In this document: positions 32,764 to 43,675 of the stretch, in pieces | Layout of the letters: every line of letters begins with the position of its first letter | How positions within the stretch are numbered: position 1 is the stretch's first letter | Assembly (NCBI GenBank): GCA_033807695.1 | Contig: CM066300.1 | Location: 3,534,001 to 3,598,000 of the forward strand | Length of the DNA: 64,000 nucleotides | DNA from: Daedaleopsis sinensis | Taxonomy: Eukaryota; Basidiomycota; Agaricomycetes; Polyporales; Polyporaceae | Direction: 5' to 3' | Position numbers and translations under genes: made by a program | The notes under the pieces: generated by a model | Database searches by the model: none | What the model was told of the DNA's origin: nothing | The model's input: only the letters and a program-made list of their open reading frames with translations

Positions 32764-35637
32764 ATGAGGCTCTGGTCGTGCATCCCCGCCGGCCTCCTCG
32801 CCCTCATCCCTCTGGTTGCGTCTGCGCAAGTACCTCTTCACCAACAACCTTCGGTCGCTCAATCGAAAACGCTCCTTGACGCTATCTACGACGACCCCGA
32901 CTATCTATCCCTCGTCAAACTCCTGCAACGTGCAAAGCTCATTCCTACTCTAAGCAAGCTCAATGGCAGCACGTTCTTCGCCCCGACCAACGAAGCCATT
33001 AAGCGCCACGGCCATTCAAATCACTTGTGGCGACATGCACTAGACGACAGTGTAGCTGAACTCCAGGACAATCTTCAGCTTCGACTCCGTCAGCAGCTCT
33101 TCTATCACCTTCTCAACTATACTCTCTCGGACGTACCTACCGAGCAATCCCCCCAGCAGCACAAGACCTTGCTCTATCCGCGAGATACTGCCGAGCCTCC
33201 CTCTCAGGAGCCTCCGCCCTCTCCTCCATGGATGCCTATCCAGAACGGCACGCTCGGGGCGGATCCCCAGCGGCTACGCTTCTCGGCAAGGGATGATGCA
33301 CTCTGGGTCGGCGTGGACGCGTCTGGGAAGGATGGTGTAAAGATAGTCAAGGATTCAGTGGAGACACGGAATGGAATTCTCTTCGGTATTGATAGGGTGC
33401 TCGAGATGCCGCCGGACCTCGGTGAGTCACTTGTGCCACTCATTGCAGATGCTTACCAACACCGTTTCCGTTTCCGTCCCGCGTCCCAGCCACTGTTATC
33501 TCTCGACATTCAGGGCTCTCCTATGTCCACAAGATCCTCACCCCCGAACTTGCTCAATTCTTGAACAGCACCCCTGCTCTCACTGTATTCCTCCCAGTCG
33601 ACGAGGCATGGGAGGCGTTGCCGCCCTACGAGAGACTATACCTTGAGAGCGAGTTTGCGGCAGACGACCTGAAGCGCATCCTCAACATGCACTCTGTATT
33701 GCTCGAAGAGAAAGAGGTCAAATGGTCCGACTCCTTCGAGAAGCCTGTAAATCGTACGTGCTTTGACTTAGCACCAGCACTCGTCGCTTAAGAATGAATG
33801 TAGTTTCCACCATTGAGGGACGAACACTAGAGATTGTGCCCAAGGACGGCAAGATTAAGGTATCCCATTCCGAGGTCATGCAGCTCGATGTCTATGCCTC
33901 AAATGGCGTTTTGCACACGGTCTCTTCCCTCCTCCTGAAACCAGAAGATTTCCAGCTCACCCCGGAGAAGTATCTTCTTGCACTTGACTGCACGGAGTTC
34001 GTCTCGCTCATCCACTCCGTCGATCTCGCGCACCTCATAAACGACACCGAGACGGAGTACACCATCCTCGCGCCTCGGGATGATGTCATACAGATGTTTA
34101 AGACGGACGATCTCCCTCATCGTGGCAGCGAGGAATTGAAGCGCCTATTACAGTATCACTTCATCCCCGGCAAGTGGACACCGACCAAGTTCTCGGATGG
34201 AATGTTGGTCGAAACTGCTTTGGAAGAACCCGGGTTGGCTGGAGGACGTCAAGTGATGGCGGTCGAAGTCACGGACGAGAGCAAGAACCGAGCCCAGGCA
34301 ATTCGATTTGCTGGAGCTAGTGTCATCGGAGAAGAAGGTGAGAATATGACCTATAATCCTGGACGTTGCAATCTGAATCTTTTGTGCAAACAGTGGAGCC
34401 TACCGACAAGACAGTCATCTACTTCGTCTCTCGACCCTTGGTCCCTCCCGCAGACGTGCTCGAGACCGCTACAACTGACCTGGACTTCTCCACCTTCATC
34501 ACCGGCATCTTCTCCACCAACCTTGCGGACACGCTCAAATCTATGCCACAGACGACGCTACTTATACCACCCAATGACGCTTTCAAGCGTCTGGGTATGC
34601 TCGTCAGCAATCATTTGCTTTCGTCGTCCGCGAAGGCAGACTGGGAGCGGGTGATCAGGCACCACGTGCTCACCAGTGTTCAGTATGCCGATCCCCTTGT
34701 GAACGGCTCTAAACGTGCTTTTCATACCTTGGAAGGCTCCGATGTACACGTTGACCGACGTGGGACCAACCGTTCAGTGATACTCACCTCGAGCGGTGGC
34801 TGGACAGACATGCAATCCTCGCTCGAGCCGCGCAATATGTTAACGCAGACTGGGGTCATACACGCAGTCTCCGACATCATGATCCCTGGCTCCGTGGAAC
34901 TCACTGTTGGGAAGCTGGTCAAGGCGGCCAAAGGATCGACGATGACTACGATGATCGTCAAGGCTGGTTTAGATTGGGTCCTGAACAGCACCGCACCGCC
35001 TGAAGGTTCGCGATGGGCGGACCAAGGACTGAGCGGCTCGGGCTGGACACTCCTATGTCCCACAGACGATGCGTTCAAGGATGTCAACCTTACGGCGCTC
35101 TACTCGGACGAGGACCGTCTCCGTGGGATCGTCGAACAGCACCTTATTCCAACCCCTCCCAGCCCTTCGACCTCCCCTCCCACCGACTCCTGGGCGTTCA
35201 TCGACACCTTGGTGAACAATAGCCCACTGCCACTGGACGACTCCGCGACCTACACGACGCTTCACAGCTCCAATTCTGCGTACGGCGACGTCCTCATCCG
35301 TGTCCTCGGCGGCGGCAAGGGCGGGTCCGACAGCACCGTCGTCGGTATAAAGGGCGCGAAGGGCAAGGACGGCGAGCAGGACTGGGCCCGCGTCGTCTCG
35401 TGGGGCCGCTCGACGACGGGCGGCGGGACGGGAGGAGTCGTCCAGATCGACCGGCTGCTGCTGCCATACAACCCGAGCTGGTACGTCGAGTACGGCGCGC
35501 CCATCGCGGTCGGGGTCATCGGCGTGGCCTTCATCGGGCTCTTCTTCTGGGGTGTGCGGTGGGTGTGGCGACGCGACACCACGGAGGCGACGTATGAGCC
35601 TGTTGGTGGATTCGGTCCGGACGATGGGGAGTCTTAG
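32764..35637 (+). CDS. Multi-FAS1 (fasciclin) protein, secreted and membrane-anchored
   Basis: Four exons (32764-33421, 33514-33753, 33804-34337, 34394-35637) close in phase to 891 aa. The N terminus is a cleavable signal peptide (MRLWSCIPAGLLALIPLVASA). About five FAS1-like repeats follow; each shows the TxFAPTNEA or LxPxDxAxxxL type pattern, for example STFFAPTNEAIKRH, LTVFLPVDEAWEAL, YTILAPRDDVIQMF, TTLLIPPNDAFKRL and WTLLCPTDDAFKD. Many N-glycosylation sequons are present. A C-terminal transmembrane helix (PIAVGVIGVAFIGLFFWGVRW) is followed by a short basic-then-acidic cytosolic tail. This is the layout of vacuolar/cell-surface FAS1 proteins such as yeast YLR001C. FAS1 domains mediate adhesion and extracellular interactions. 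Confidence 0.9.
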
Positions 35638-36538
35638 TTCTGGATGGAGTGGTGGATCTGCAACCGGAATCCGATTCCGGTTATACTGCTTGTTTGCATT
35701 GTGCCATGCTGTGTTGCTATAGACGTGAACGCACGGAAGTTGTGTCTTTTATAGGAGTACTTTACAGTTACTAATGTGTACGTTGTATATTGCAACTTAT
35801 GTATAGGCATTATTGAAGGCGCGGAACGTATTCATAGAGATATCTTGTAGGCTGTTGGCGGTCGTACGCGAGGATGCATACTTATATACACGAGCCGCGT
35901 ACTACGATCTAAACTGTCCGGTACTTAAAGTTACTAGGTGATCACTGCTATCAGTGGAAAGTACTCTTCAGACCCTTAGCTATTCGGTATCTTCGGTCTT
36001 GAGCTACAATATATGCCCTCATGCCGGTGCGACGGAATTCCAACGGAGGTACTACGCACAGTGCCCATGGGCCATGGGCACTTCAAGTTGTCCTAGGCTT
36101 TCAGGGACGTAGGTATCATCATTATGTTAGCCCGGCACACTCCGATAAAACGACTTGGATGAGTTCGGATGACTGCTTGAGCATCTCCGGTTGGCTTCCG
36201 TGACCCCAGGTTTCCCCACACTCCTCTGACACACGGAAGACACACGGACGAGGGAATAATGCGGAGACATCTCCTCCCCGCACTCATCCCGCGTTCTGAT
36301 CCCTTGTGTGTGTGGAGGTTGTGGACGTGCAATTATCTGATTAGACGCAGATGACTCGGAGGTCGCGTAGATCCGATCTCTTCAGGACAGAAATCACGAG
36401 CTATCGGCCCGCCACCAGCGCGCGGCCAAGAGACCGGACATCGCGACTCTTATATCGCGCGACGTCGGCCTACCTGCCTCTTCTCCCTTACTCGCCCTCT
36501 CTATCCCACCTCGGACGTCCCGGTCGTGTCCCAGCAAG
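35638..36538. other. Intergenic, upstream of the carnitine carrier
   Basis: About 900 bp. The left part is AT-rich and is likely the fasciclin 3' region (several TATATTGC and AATGTGTAC stretches). A perfect inverted repeat sits at 36061-36081. A C/T-rich tract precedes the carnitine carrier ATG. No gene was found. Confidence 0.55.
36061..36081. repeat. Perfect 10-bp inverted repeat with 1-nt spacer
   Basis: The arms are GTGCCCATGG (36061-36070) and CCATGGGCAC (36072-36081) around a single G. It lies about 460 bp upstream of the carnitine carrier start. It could be a regulatory binding site, but this is unproven. Confidence 0.6.
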
Positions 36539-37983
36539 ATGGTGCGTAGCTCGCGTTCTACTGCGAGACCAAGGACTGACACATGCTATGACGATATAGA
36601 GCGACGCCCCTGCTGCAGAAGAAATTCACCGGTCGTCGACCGCCGAGTCGGTCAGGTCGTTCGTCTCGGGTGGTGTGGGTGGTGTCGCCGCGGTTCTCGT
36701 CGGTGAGTCATCGCTGATTCCTTGAGTGCTGGAGCCCTTGGAGCTGAAGCGCGAGGGATGCGTATAGGGCATCCGTTCGACCTGACGAAGACGAGGCTGC
36801 AGACGGCTGCGCCCGGGACGTATAACGGGGCGATGGATGTCGTGAAGAAGGCGGTGGCCCGCGACGGTATGACTGGGTGCATTCTTCCTTCGTTATCCCG
36901 GCCACTGCAAAATGTTAACTGATGTATTCTCTGCTCAGTCTGTACCGCGGGGTTGTTCCTCCACTGCTGGGCGTAACGCCTATATTCGCCATTTCTTTCT
37001 GGGTGAGTGCGTCGCCTCTCCTTTCCCCTCCATACGCTAAACGACATGCGTTGCAGGCCTACGATATGTCCAAGCTGCTCATTCGAGCAGTGACCCCTAA
37101 TCGCACAAGCAGCGAGCTCTCGATACCAGAACTCGCGGCCGCTGGGTTCCTCTCCGCTGTACCCACCACCCTCGTCACTGCGCCGGTAGAGCGGGCGAAA
37201 GTGCTCCTTCAGGTACGCTACGAACGTTTGCGTGCCTGAGTTTTGCATAAAGCTTACCGACATTTTAGGTGCAAGGACAAACTCCTGGCGGCCCCCAGTA
37301 CAACGGTGTATTCGATGTTGTGAAGCATCTGTACCGCGAAGGTGGTGTACGCAGTGTGTTCCGTGGCTCTGTCGCGACAGTTGCAAGAGATGGCCCCGGT
37401 AGTGCAGCGTAAGTCGTATGTGCTGCCTTTTCCGCACTATCTCCTCACACGGGATGATTGCAGGTACTTCGCGGCTTACGAGGTCACGAAGAAGATGCTT
37501 ACGCCCGCTGGACAGTCGGCCTCTGAGCTGAACCTCGGCGCTATCATCGTCGCCGGTGGTACGGCTGGTCTCGCCATGTGGTCTATTGCCATCCCTCCTG
37601 ATGTACGTCTACACCCGCCTACACCTGCATTTGATGGAGAAGATGAGATCTTTATGCCTACGCATTTGTAGGTGCTTAAATCAAGAATCCAGTCTGCGCC
37701 GACTGGAACGTACTCTGGGTTCTTGGACTGTGCGCGCAAGACAATTGCTGCGGACGGTGTCGCGGCCCTGTGGAGAGGACTCGGCCCTGCTATGGCACGG
37801 GTGAGTATAATACCACCTAAAATGCAAGCTTTGCTCATGCGCACATATCACAGGCATTCCCTGCAAACGCTGCGACTTTCGTGAGTTTTTGTTGTCGTCG
37901 TTTCCGTTCATTCGTGATACTGACTTCGGCTCGCACAGCTTGGGGTTGAGGCATCAAAGAAGCTATTGGACAGGTTTCTGTGA
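36539..37983 (+). CDS. Mitochondrial carnitine/acylcarnitine carrier
   Basis: The start codon is the whole first coding exon: ATG at 36539-36541 is followed at once by a GTGCGT donor, and the next exon starts with SDAPAAEEIHRSSTAESVRSF. Eight or so more exons follow, one of only 27 nt (37854-37880, encoding AFPANAATF). Landmarks are VGHPFDLTKTRLQTAAPGTYNGAMDVV, LYRGVVPPLLGVTPIFAISFW, AYDMSKLLI, APVERAKVLLQ, VQGQTPGGPQYNG, EGGVRSVFRGSVATVARDGPG and IPPDVLKSRIQSAPTGTYSG. The three P-x-[D/E]-x-x-[K/R] motifs (HPFDLTK, APVERAK, IPPDVLK) mark mitochondrial carriers. The HPFDLTK plus GTY block points to the carnitine/acylcarnitine exchanger, which moves acylcarnitine into the matrix for beta-oxidation. 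The gene is complete. Confidence 0.92.
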
Positions 37984-38391
37984 GGTCTCCCTGTTGTAAC
38001 AAGCCACATCATATACACTAGTTGTTTGACTGTGCCAGTGTACCTTGAGTCCTTGATTGGTGAATTTCTTCCGCGAAGCGCCTGCTCTGAACGCGGTCAC
38101 GTGTAATCTACGTTGACAGGGAAGTCCAAGATGGTTAGACGCACACATATATAACTCAAGAAGTCCCTGCTCTGATCCCACGCGTTCTCTCTCCTCCCTT
38201 TGACATCCCCAGTCTCCTCCGCTCAATCTCATGTAAGTAACGACCTCACGACCTCACGACCTTCAAGAACAATATGCTCACCGTATTTAATCTTGTGAGT
38301 GAACCGATGCATCTAGTTGTGGCGTCCATCATGTTGCTCACCCTGTAGTTCATACACAAACGTCGCGTTCAGAACTAGCTGTGCCTCAACC
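37984..38391. other. Intergenic, upstream of the orphan gene at 38392
   Basis: About 410 bp. A TATATAA lies at 38148-38154, and a GTAAGT at 38232 followed by a TGTAG acceptor near 38348 could be a 5' UTR intron of the next gene. No coding frame stands out. Confidence 0.5.
38148..38154 (+). promoter_or_regulatory. TATA-like element
   Basis: TATATAA lies 237 bp upstream of the ATG at 38392. If a 5' UTR intron exists downstream, the distance to the first base of the transcript would be normal. Confidence 0.35.
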
Positions 38392-39998
38392 ATGTCACAA
38401 GGCTCGGCTGGCTCAGCTGCCCGGAAACCTCGTTCCTTAACGGCATCCCAGTCAGTTTTTGTTTCCGTCTTTCTGTACTGTGCCACTGACCCCTTCTCAG
38501 GATCGCCAAAGACCCGGCTAAGTTCGCGGTGTGGTCAGCGCACCACCACCTGGCCGAAGGCTCATACAATTTAGACGCACCCGAACACATTCGGAAGAAC
38601 GTGGACACGATCTTCGATGTTTTTGGCCGTTTGCCCAAAGTCTGGGTGACTCCAGTGCGTAATACATCACATTGGACGGTTGAATGGGAGATCACTGACT
38701 CCATACAGACATCACACGAGTACGAGGAGTTGGCACGGAACACTGATCCCAACTTTCTCTCTTTCCTTCGACGAGCTAGGAAGGAGTCGCCTACGTTGTT
38801 TTCAACGAGCGTAGCACATTCCCGCTCTTTGCACATCCTACGAGATCTTCAAGCGGTCTTCCTGGCGTACACGAGGTTAAAACATATGCACCGAACGAGC
38901 TCGAAGTGGTCTGAGGCGGATTATGCGGCACAGGTGTATGTATCTTTGACACCTCCCTTGCATCGTATCTATACCCACGATCACACAGTTACGACGTGCT
39001 ACGTGTTCCTGCTGGTCAAAGGAGCGAACGCAAGTCAGTTGTATCTTCACGGTGCTAGCTTTCGGTTACTCAAGTTCTATGTTTCAGATGTCAACCCCTC
39101 CTATCTCTTCCACAACCGTTTGGGCAGTATAAGACGAGCGCTAAGGCGGCGCAGAATCTCAATGCAAGAACGATTAGGCCCGACGGGTTGCTCTTCATAC
39201 CAGGTCGTTACATCGAGCAGCTTTGGAAGTCCGCAAATTCCCCCTTTGGCACCTTGTCACGTAATCCCAGAGCGAATAGTTCCAGCAGTCACGGCGGCGA
39301 GTCCTCGTTCCGATGGCAGAGCACACTCTGCGCGAAGCTACCGGACAACGACAAATTCGAGATCGCAAGCACATTCTGGGAGGACAAGAAGCCTTCGCAC
39401 CGGGAACTCGCCGTCGCATATCGGCAGAACCGCATGTCCACGGCGACCGCCCTACGACAACTCAACGCTCTCAACATAGCTGCTCCCATTTTTGGCCTTG
39501 TATGGGCCGAAGGATCCGTCCGAGCACATGTAGATTGGTGCGACGAAGAGGATGACCAGGTCGTGAGTTCGCTCCATATCCGTCCCTTGACGATCGGTGA
39601 CTGAGGTCCCCGATCAGAGGATCATCTCCGCGCCATACCCTGGGCCGCCGTCGACGAAGCCGACCACTAGGCGGTCTAGCTCATCGTTCCACCAGTGGGA
39701 CTTGGAGAACCCCAGCCATATGATCCAGGTGTACCTGCTCCTCCGCAACCTGGATCGATGGACGGTCAAAGAGTTCAAGGATATCGTCGAGAAGGGCATC
39801 CAGACGCTTGCCAACGATGTGAAGAATGGCCAACGGACCGTTATTCCATGGCGTGGTCGAAGCAAGGGGAGCGAGGCGGGCACGGCCGTGACCAACGAGT
39901 CGATTTCGACGAGCCCTGTCAAACCCAAGGTCAAGAGGACTGGTATACGGGTCCCCCGTGCCAAGGCAAGAACCGACAAAAGCTGCGATGATCTATAG
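38392..39998 (+). CDS. Orphan protein, multi-exon, function unknown
   Basis: Starts MSQGSAGSAARKPRSLTASQ at 38392; the first intron has a GTCAGT donor. Exon 2 reads IAKDPAKFAVWSAHHHLAEGSYNLDAPEHIRKNVDTIFDVFG, later exons give THEYEELARNTDPNFLSF, LRRARKESPTLFSTSVAHSRSLHILRDLQ, and, in a changed frame, PQPFGQYKTSAKAAQNLNARTIRPDG, GRYIEQLWKSANSPFG, EIASTFWEDKKPSHRELAVAYRQ, WAEGSVRAHVDWCDEEDDQ, YPGPPSTKPTTRRSS, IQVYLLLRNLDRWTVKEFKDIVEKGIQTL, VIPWRGRSKGSE. The C terminus is basic (KPKVKRTGIRVPRAKA). Reading frame and phases are consistent outside the middle introns (about 38930-39120), which I cannot place exactly. Similar orphan proteins occur in polypores. No domain is recognised. Confidence 0.6.
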
Positions 39999-40268
39999 GC
40001 TGCAGTTCGTGTTCTATTCTGGTGTATTGCTATGCTTGTACAACGAATATATGACAATCTGATGACGCGACCAGTGCGTGCTTGAGTTTGGAAGAGCAGC
40101 CCGAAGGCTAGATGCAGAAATATTTAACAGTCTATGGGCTATGTTAGGAATACACAAAAGGGGACGTCCGGAGTATATAGCACAACAGTCTACATCGGAG
40201 ATCGACAGAGCAAATTAAGCACAAACTTTTTTCGTCTACATGCGGTCAGAGATCTAGTGGGCCCGTCG
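39999..40268. terminator. Convergent 3' region of the orphan gene and acetylglutamate synthase
   Basis: About 270 bp between convergent stop codons, AT-rich (aatatttaacag, aaattaagcac). It likely holds both polyadenylation sites. Confidence 0.35.
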
Positions 40269-42389
40269 TTACGCACGGTTCGTGAGTCGGTGTTGCATTT
40301 TTGGCTTCCAGCTGGAAGGTATTTTCATCACCACGTCGTTCCACGTCGACAGCCTGCCGACCTCCCAGTCCTCGAGGTAAGACAGGCCCGCGCTCGCACG
40401 GCGGCCCTCCTCCGTCTTCAGCCGCACTTCTGCGTCGCACCAGAAGAGAACCCAGTCGCCCTGGCGGATATGGCCCGTGCTGCGCTCGAAGTACCACTTA
40501 TTCACCGGGTTGTCGGCGCGCGAGCGCCAGACGAGGTCCCGGCCCTCGCCGTTGCCTTCCTTGCCCCCGTTCGGGTTCGCGGAGAACGGCAGGCCAAGGC
40601 CGTACGTCTCGTCGTGGAGCGCGACCCAGAGGAAGTCGACGGTGCCGTCGCCCTGGTGCTCCGGCAGGACCGCGAACTTGTCGAGGTAGGTGATAGGCGC
40701 GATGGCGTCCGACGTGCCAGGAGGGCAGGGCTCGCGCGTGACGATGGCCGCGCCCGCGTAATCGCCCGCGACAATGACGAAATCGAGGTCGCGCTCCATG
40801 CGCTCCCAGAACGCGTCCTCCTCGAGCTCGCGGCGGAAGGAGTGCTCGAGCAGCGTCTTCATCTTGTCCTTGTCGATCTCGCTGGCCGTGCGGACGACGC
40901 GGATCGGCAGACCCCGGCGGAGGAGGGTCGGCGTGTGTGCGGTCAGCTTACGGTTGCCTTGTAATAGGGCATGCGGAAGGCTCGAGCTAACGGCAGGCTT
41001 GTTTGTAATGAGGTTGCCGATGAGTGAGCTTGGCGAGCGGTGTGACACCATGACTGCTGAGGATGTCGGCGGCATGAATGCCAGGCAGGTGCGAGCGAGG
41101 TTGAGGTTGGAGAGTGCCGTGGGATGCGCAGGCTTCCATTGCGGGTCGAATGTATCGCGGATGTATTGGTACTCGGAAGTCAGGTTGATGAGCAAATGAG
41201 GCATGCCCTGGCGGGCATACGAAGGCACGCCTCCTTCTCGGGTAATGATCATGAGTCGTAGAGGGGTGAGATCGACCTCGTCCGGAGACAGCGAGGGACT
41301 GTCTTCGCCGAGCGCGGGTCGACTGTCCTGGGCGGCTGCGTCCACCATGCCGCGAACAAGGGCCGCGATCACGTCGTTAGCGTCCACACGGACGCTCCGG
41401 CAGAACGAGTCCAGAGCCAACGGGGCCAGCACGGGAATCTCCCCAGCGCGAAGCGCAGAGCGTATGTGGATGAGGTCGGAGGGGTATGTGTGCGCTTCTG
41501 GGATGGGATATTCTCGCGGTTCGGGTGAAGTTTCGTCTCCCGGCTTAGGTCCGAGGCGGACGACCGAACCGAGGACCGGACGAGCTCGCGCTCCCTGCGA
41601 TTCGAGGGCGTTGACGACGCGCATCGTTTCCTCTAGAAGCGCGGCGCGCTCTCCAGACTCGCCTCGCGGAAGTTGGTCGTTCTCGACGACAATAACGCTG
41701 AGTAGCCCAAGTTTCTCCAAATAGATCATGCCGCGCGCTATGCTTTCGAGCTGTCTGTCTGTGAATGGCGCTTGGATCTTTACGAGAGCGGTGCGCCGGT
41801 ACACGGGATTGAGGATGGAAGCCACCACAGGAGAGGGCGCAGGCTTGATGTCCGGAGGCTTAGCCTCAGCGTCCGCGGCTAAGCCCTTCTCCGCCATGAC
41901 CGGGAGGTCTTGAAGACGGAGCGCTGGTCGCTTTGGGGGTTGAGGGCGAGGACCAAACGATGCGAGGTATGATTTCGTGTCCCTCAAGGAGGGGTTCGCG
42001 CGAAGGAGGGAGATGATGAAGTCCTGGACGCGACGTTGTACTGACCTCTTCGCAAATCGACAAAGGGAGCGTGCGCACCTTCTCCGAGGGCTCCACATCG
42101 TCTGGCTCTGGAGGCTCGTACGATTGCCTGAGACTCCGTATTGTCTGCGAAGGGCCAGGTAACGATCAGTTAGCAATTCTACATGCAGAACGCCTGGGGT
42201 GGACGAACAGCATAGAACGCCTTGAAGGTTTGCCCGGAGCGCGAGTGATGTGCGGCCGGCGTGACAGCGGTTCGACAAGTAAGCCGGGTATATGGAGGAA
42301 GCATGATGGCGTGGCGAAAGGCCCAAGGACGGGCGGGAGGGAGGAGGAGGAGGACAAGTTATATACCTGTGACTCATGGCAGGAGGCAT
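40269..42389 (-). CDS. ARG2: Acetylglutamate synthase, mitochondrial
   Basis: The 3' part is one long uninterrupted exon from about 42028 to the stop at 40269. It contains DFIISLLRANPSLRDTKSYLASFG, ALVKIQAPFTDRQLESIARGMIYLEKLGLLSVIVVEN, a kinase-like regulatory region, EYPIPEAHTYPSDLIHIRSALRAG, LDSFCRSVRVDANDVIAALVRGM, SLIGNLITNKPAVSSSLP, and a C-terminal acetyltransferase domain (ITYLDKFAVLPEHQGDGTVDFLWVALHDE, NPNGGKEGNGEGRDLVWRSR, NPVNKWYFERSTGHIR). This matches fungal Arg2, the first arginine-biosynthesis enzyme, acting in mitochondria and usually feedback-inhibited by arginine. The 5' part is spliced: an exon ending EPDDVEPSEK joins DFIIS across a GTGCGC intron. The exact start and first exon are unresolved (42389 is an upper bound). 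Confidence 0.88.
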   Translation of the reverse strand: MPPAMSHRYITCPPPPPSRPSLGLSPRHHASSIYPAYLSNRCHAGRTSLALRANLQGVLCCSSTPGVLHVELLTDRYLALRRQYGVSGNRTSLQSQTMWSPRRRCARSLCRFAKRSVQRRVQDFIISLLRANPSLRDTKSYLASFGPRPQPPKRPALRLQDLPVMAEKGLAADAEAKPPDIKPAPSPVVASILNPVYRRTALVKIQAPFTDRQLESIARGMIYLEKLGLLSVIVVENDQLPRGESGERAALLEETMRVVNALESQGARARPVLGSVVRLGPKPGDETSPEPREYPIPEAHTYPSDLIHIRSALRAGEIPVLAPLALDSFCRSVRVDANDVIAALVRGMVDAAAQDSRPALGEDSPSLSPDEVDLTPLRLMIITREGGVPSYARQGMPHLLINLTSEYQYIRDTFDPQWKPAHPTALSNLNLARTCLAFMPPTSSAVMVSHRSPSSLIGNLITNKPAVSSSLPHALLQGNRKLTAHTPTLLRRGLPIRVVRTASEIDKDKMKTLLEHSFRRELEEDAFWERMERDLDFVIVAGDYAGAAIVTREPCPPGTSDAIAPITYLDKFAVLPEHQGDGTVDFLWVALHDETYGLGLPFSANPNGGKEGNGEGRDLVWRSRADNPVNKWYFERSTGHIRQGDWVLFWCDAEVRLKTEEGRRASAGLSYLEDWEVGRLSTWNDVVMKIPSSWKPKMQHRLTNRA

Positions 42390-43594
42390 TCAGGCGAAGT
42401 GACCAGGAAAGATACGCCGTCACAATCTTATCAGATATGATTAGATCATTTTTCTAGACGCCCGAATCTCTATCTGCTATTGGCCGAGATGAGTTGTGCC
42501 TTTCTTGCAAGGCACGCCGACCGACTCGCGAAATCAACGCACGAAGATCCTCCGACCGTGCTCAAATAGCACAAACCCGTCTTGGGACGCTGCTGAACTC
42601 GCCACCAGCAGCGAAATCTGCGCTTCACCGGTCCTGGCAATGAAGCTTGAAGGGCTCTTCCGTCTGCAGTTCTGCCGACGATGCCTAAGCACCACAAGAC
42701 CAGCACCACGGGGGCCGGTTCACCGTCCCGTCCATCTCAATACGCGGTCGAATGTGATCCAGCTTTGTCTATCGCGCGCTGTCCTTCGAGTGAGTCGAAC
42801 GGGCTGAATGGTTGGGCTCAGGCCGGCGAAGCCGGACGGACGCGGGGCTTGCGAGCGGGTGGGCTCGAAGCGCCGCGGTTTGTTGGTGGCCTGTTCGACT
42901 CACAGTGTAGCCATTGGTTCGATGAATTGCAATCAGAGTAATAATCGAGGAACATCCTAGTTACGGGTGGGCGGGTGGGTAAATAAATGAGTGACGATTA
43001 TGTAGAGTATGACGAGCGAGCAGTGTGCGAGCTCTAGGACGACTCGATGGAGGTGAGAGAGAAAAGCGACTACGTGGCAGGCGCGCGCTTGCCGCTCAGC
43101 TGGACGTTGGGAGCCGGCCTCGCAAGCTCGGCAGGCCCCGGAACCCAAGAAGCGCAGAGCATGAGGTGACGTTTATGTTACACGTTGATCAATACACACA
43201 CTTGTCGTTGTCAGAGTTCACAGAACAGGCCTGAATTATCATATAGTATGTACATGTACTAGACCCGTAAGTTCACGAAACATATGCACGATCGGGTTCT
43301 CTGACACGGTGCTGTGCTCGGACTTACTTCTATCAGACATCGGTCAACCCGGCAGAACATGATATACCCGTATCCTTCTGAGCTGTAGACGACCGTTCGA
43401 ATTTCAGTAAGTAAGTACACCTCGTCTGCCTCAGCTTACTGGCGGAGACAACTGACAATCAACTGACGAACCGTCGTGACAATAGCCTGACGGACATGTC
43501 AATCAGCGGATCTAGTACTAGTAGACTACAGCGCCGAGAGCCGCTAGCCGAGGACGATGATTGTATAGTCTAATAGCTCGAGTGTTCCCAATGA
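42390..43594. other. Gene-poor region upstream of acetylglutamate synthase and tRNA-Asp
   Basis: About 1.2 kb. It contains the acetylglutamate synthase promoter and scattered short frames (for example 42681-42941 plus, 86 aa) with no conserved motifs or splice structure. A CTAGTACTAG palindrome lies near 43512. Nothing gene-like is supported. Confidence 0.5.
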
Positions 43595-43675
43595 TCCCTG
43601 GTAGTATATCGGTTAGTACACGCGCCTGTCATTTATCGATCGCGCGAAAGCGGGGTTCGACTCCCCGCCAGGGAG
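43595..43675 (+). tRNA. tRNA-Asp (anticodon GTC) with a 9-nt intron
   Basis: The acceptor stem TCCCTGG (43595-43601) pairs with CCAGGGA (43668-43674), followed by discriminator G43675. The T arm is CGGGG-TTCGACT-CCCCG. The anticodon stem CGCGC (43621-43625) pairs with GCGCG (43642-43646). The loop reads C-T-G-T-C-A, and then TTTATCGAT (43632-43640) interrupts between positions 37 and 38. The anticodon is GTC at 43628-43630, decoding aspartate. Removing the intron leaves 72 nt. CCA is not encoded. Confidence 0.92.

Noticed and set aside
40134..40964. 276 aa plus-strand frame
   Set aside because: Antisense to acetylglutamate synthase in GC-rich coding DNA; composition (A, R, V) is typical of such shadows.
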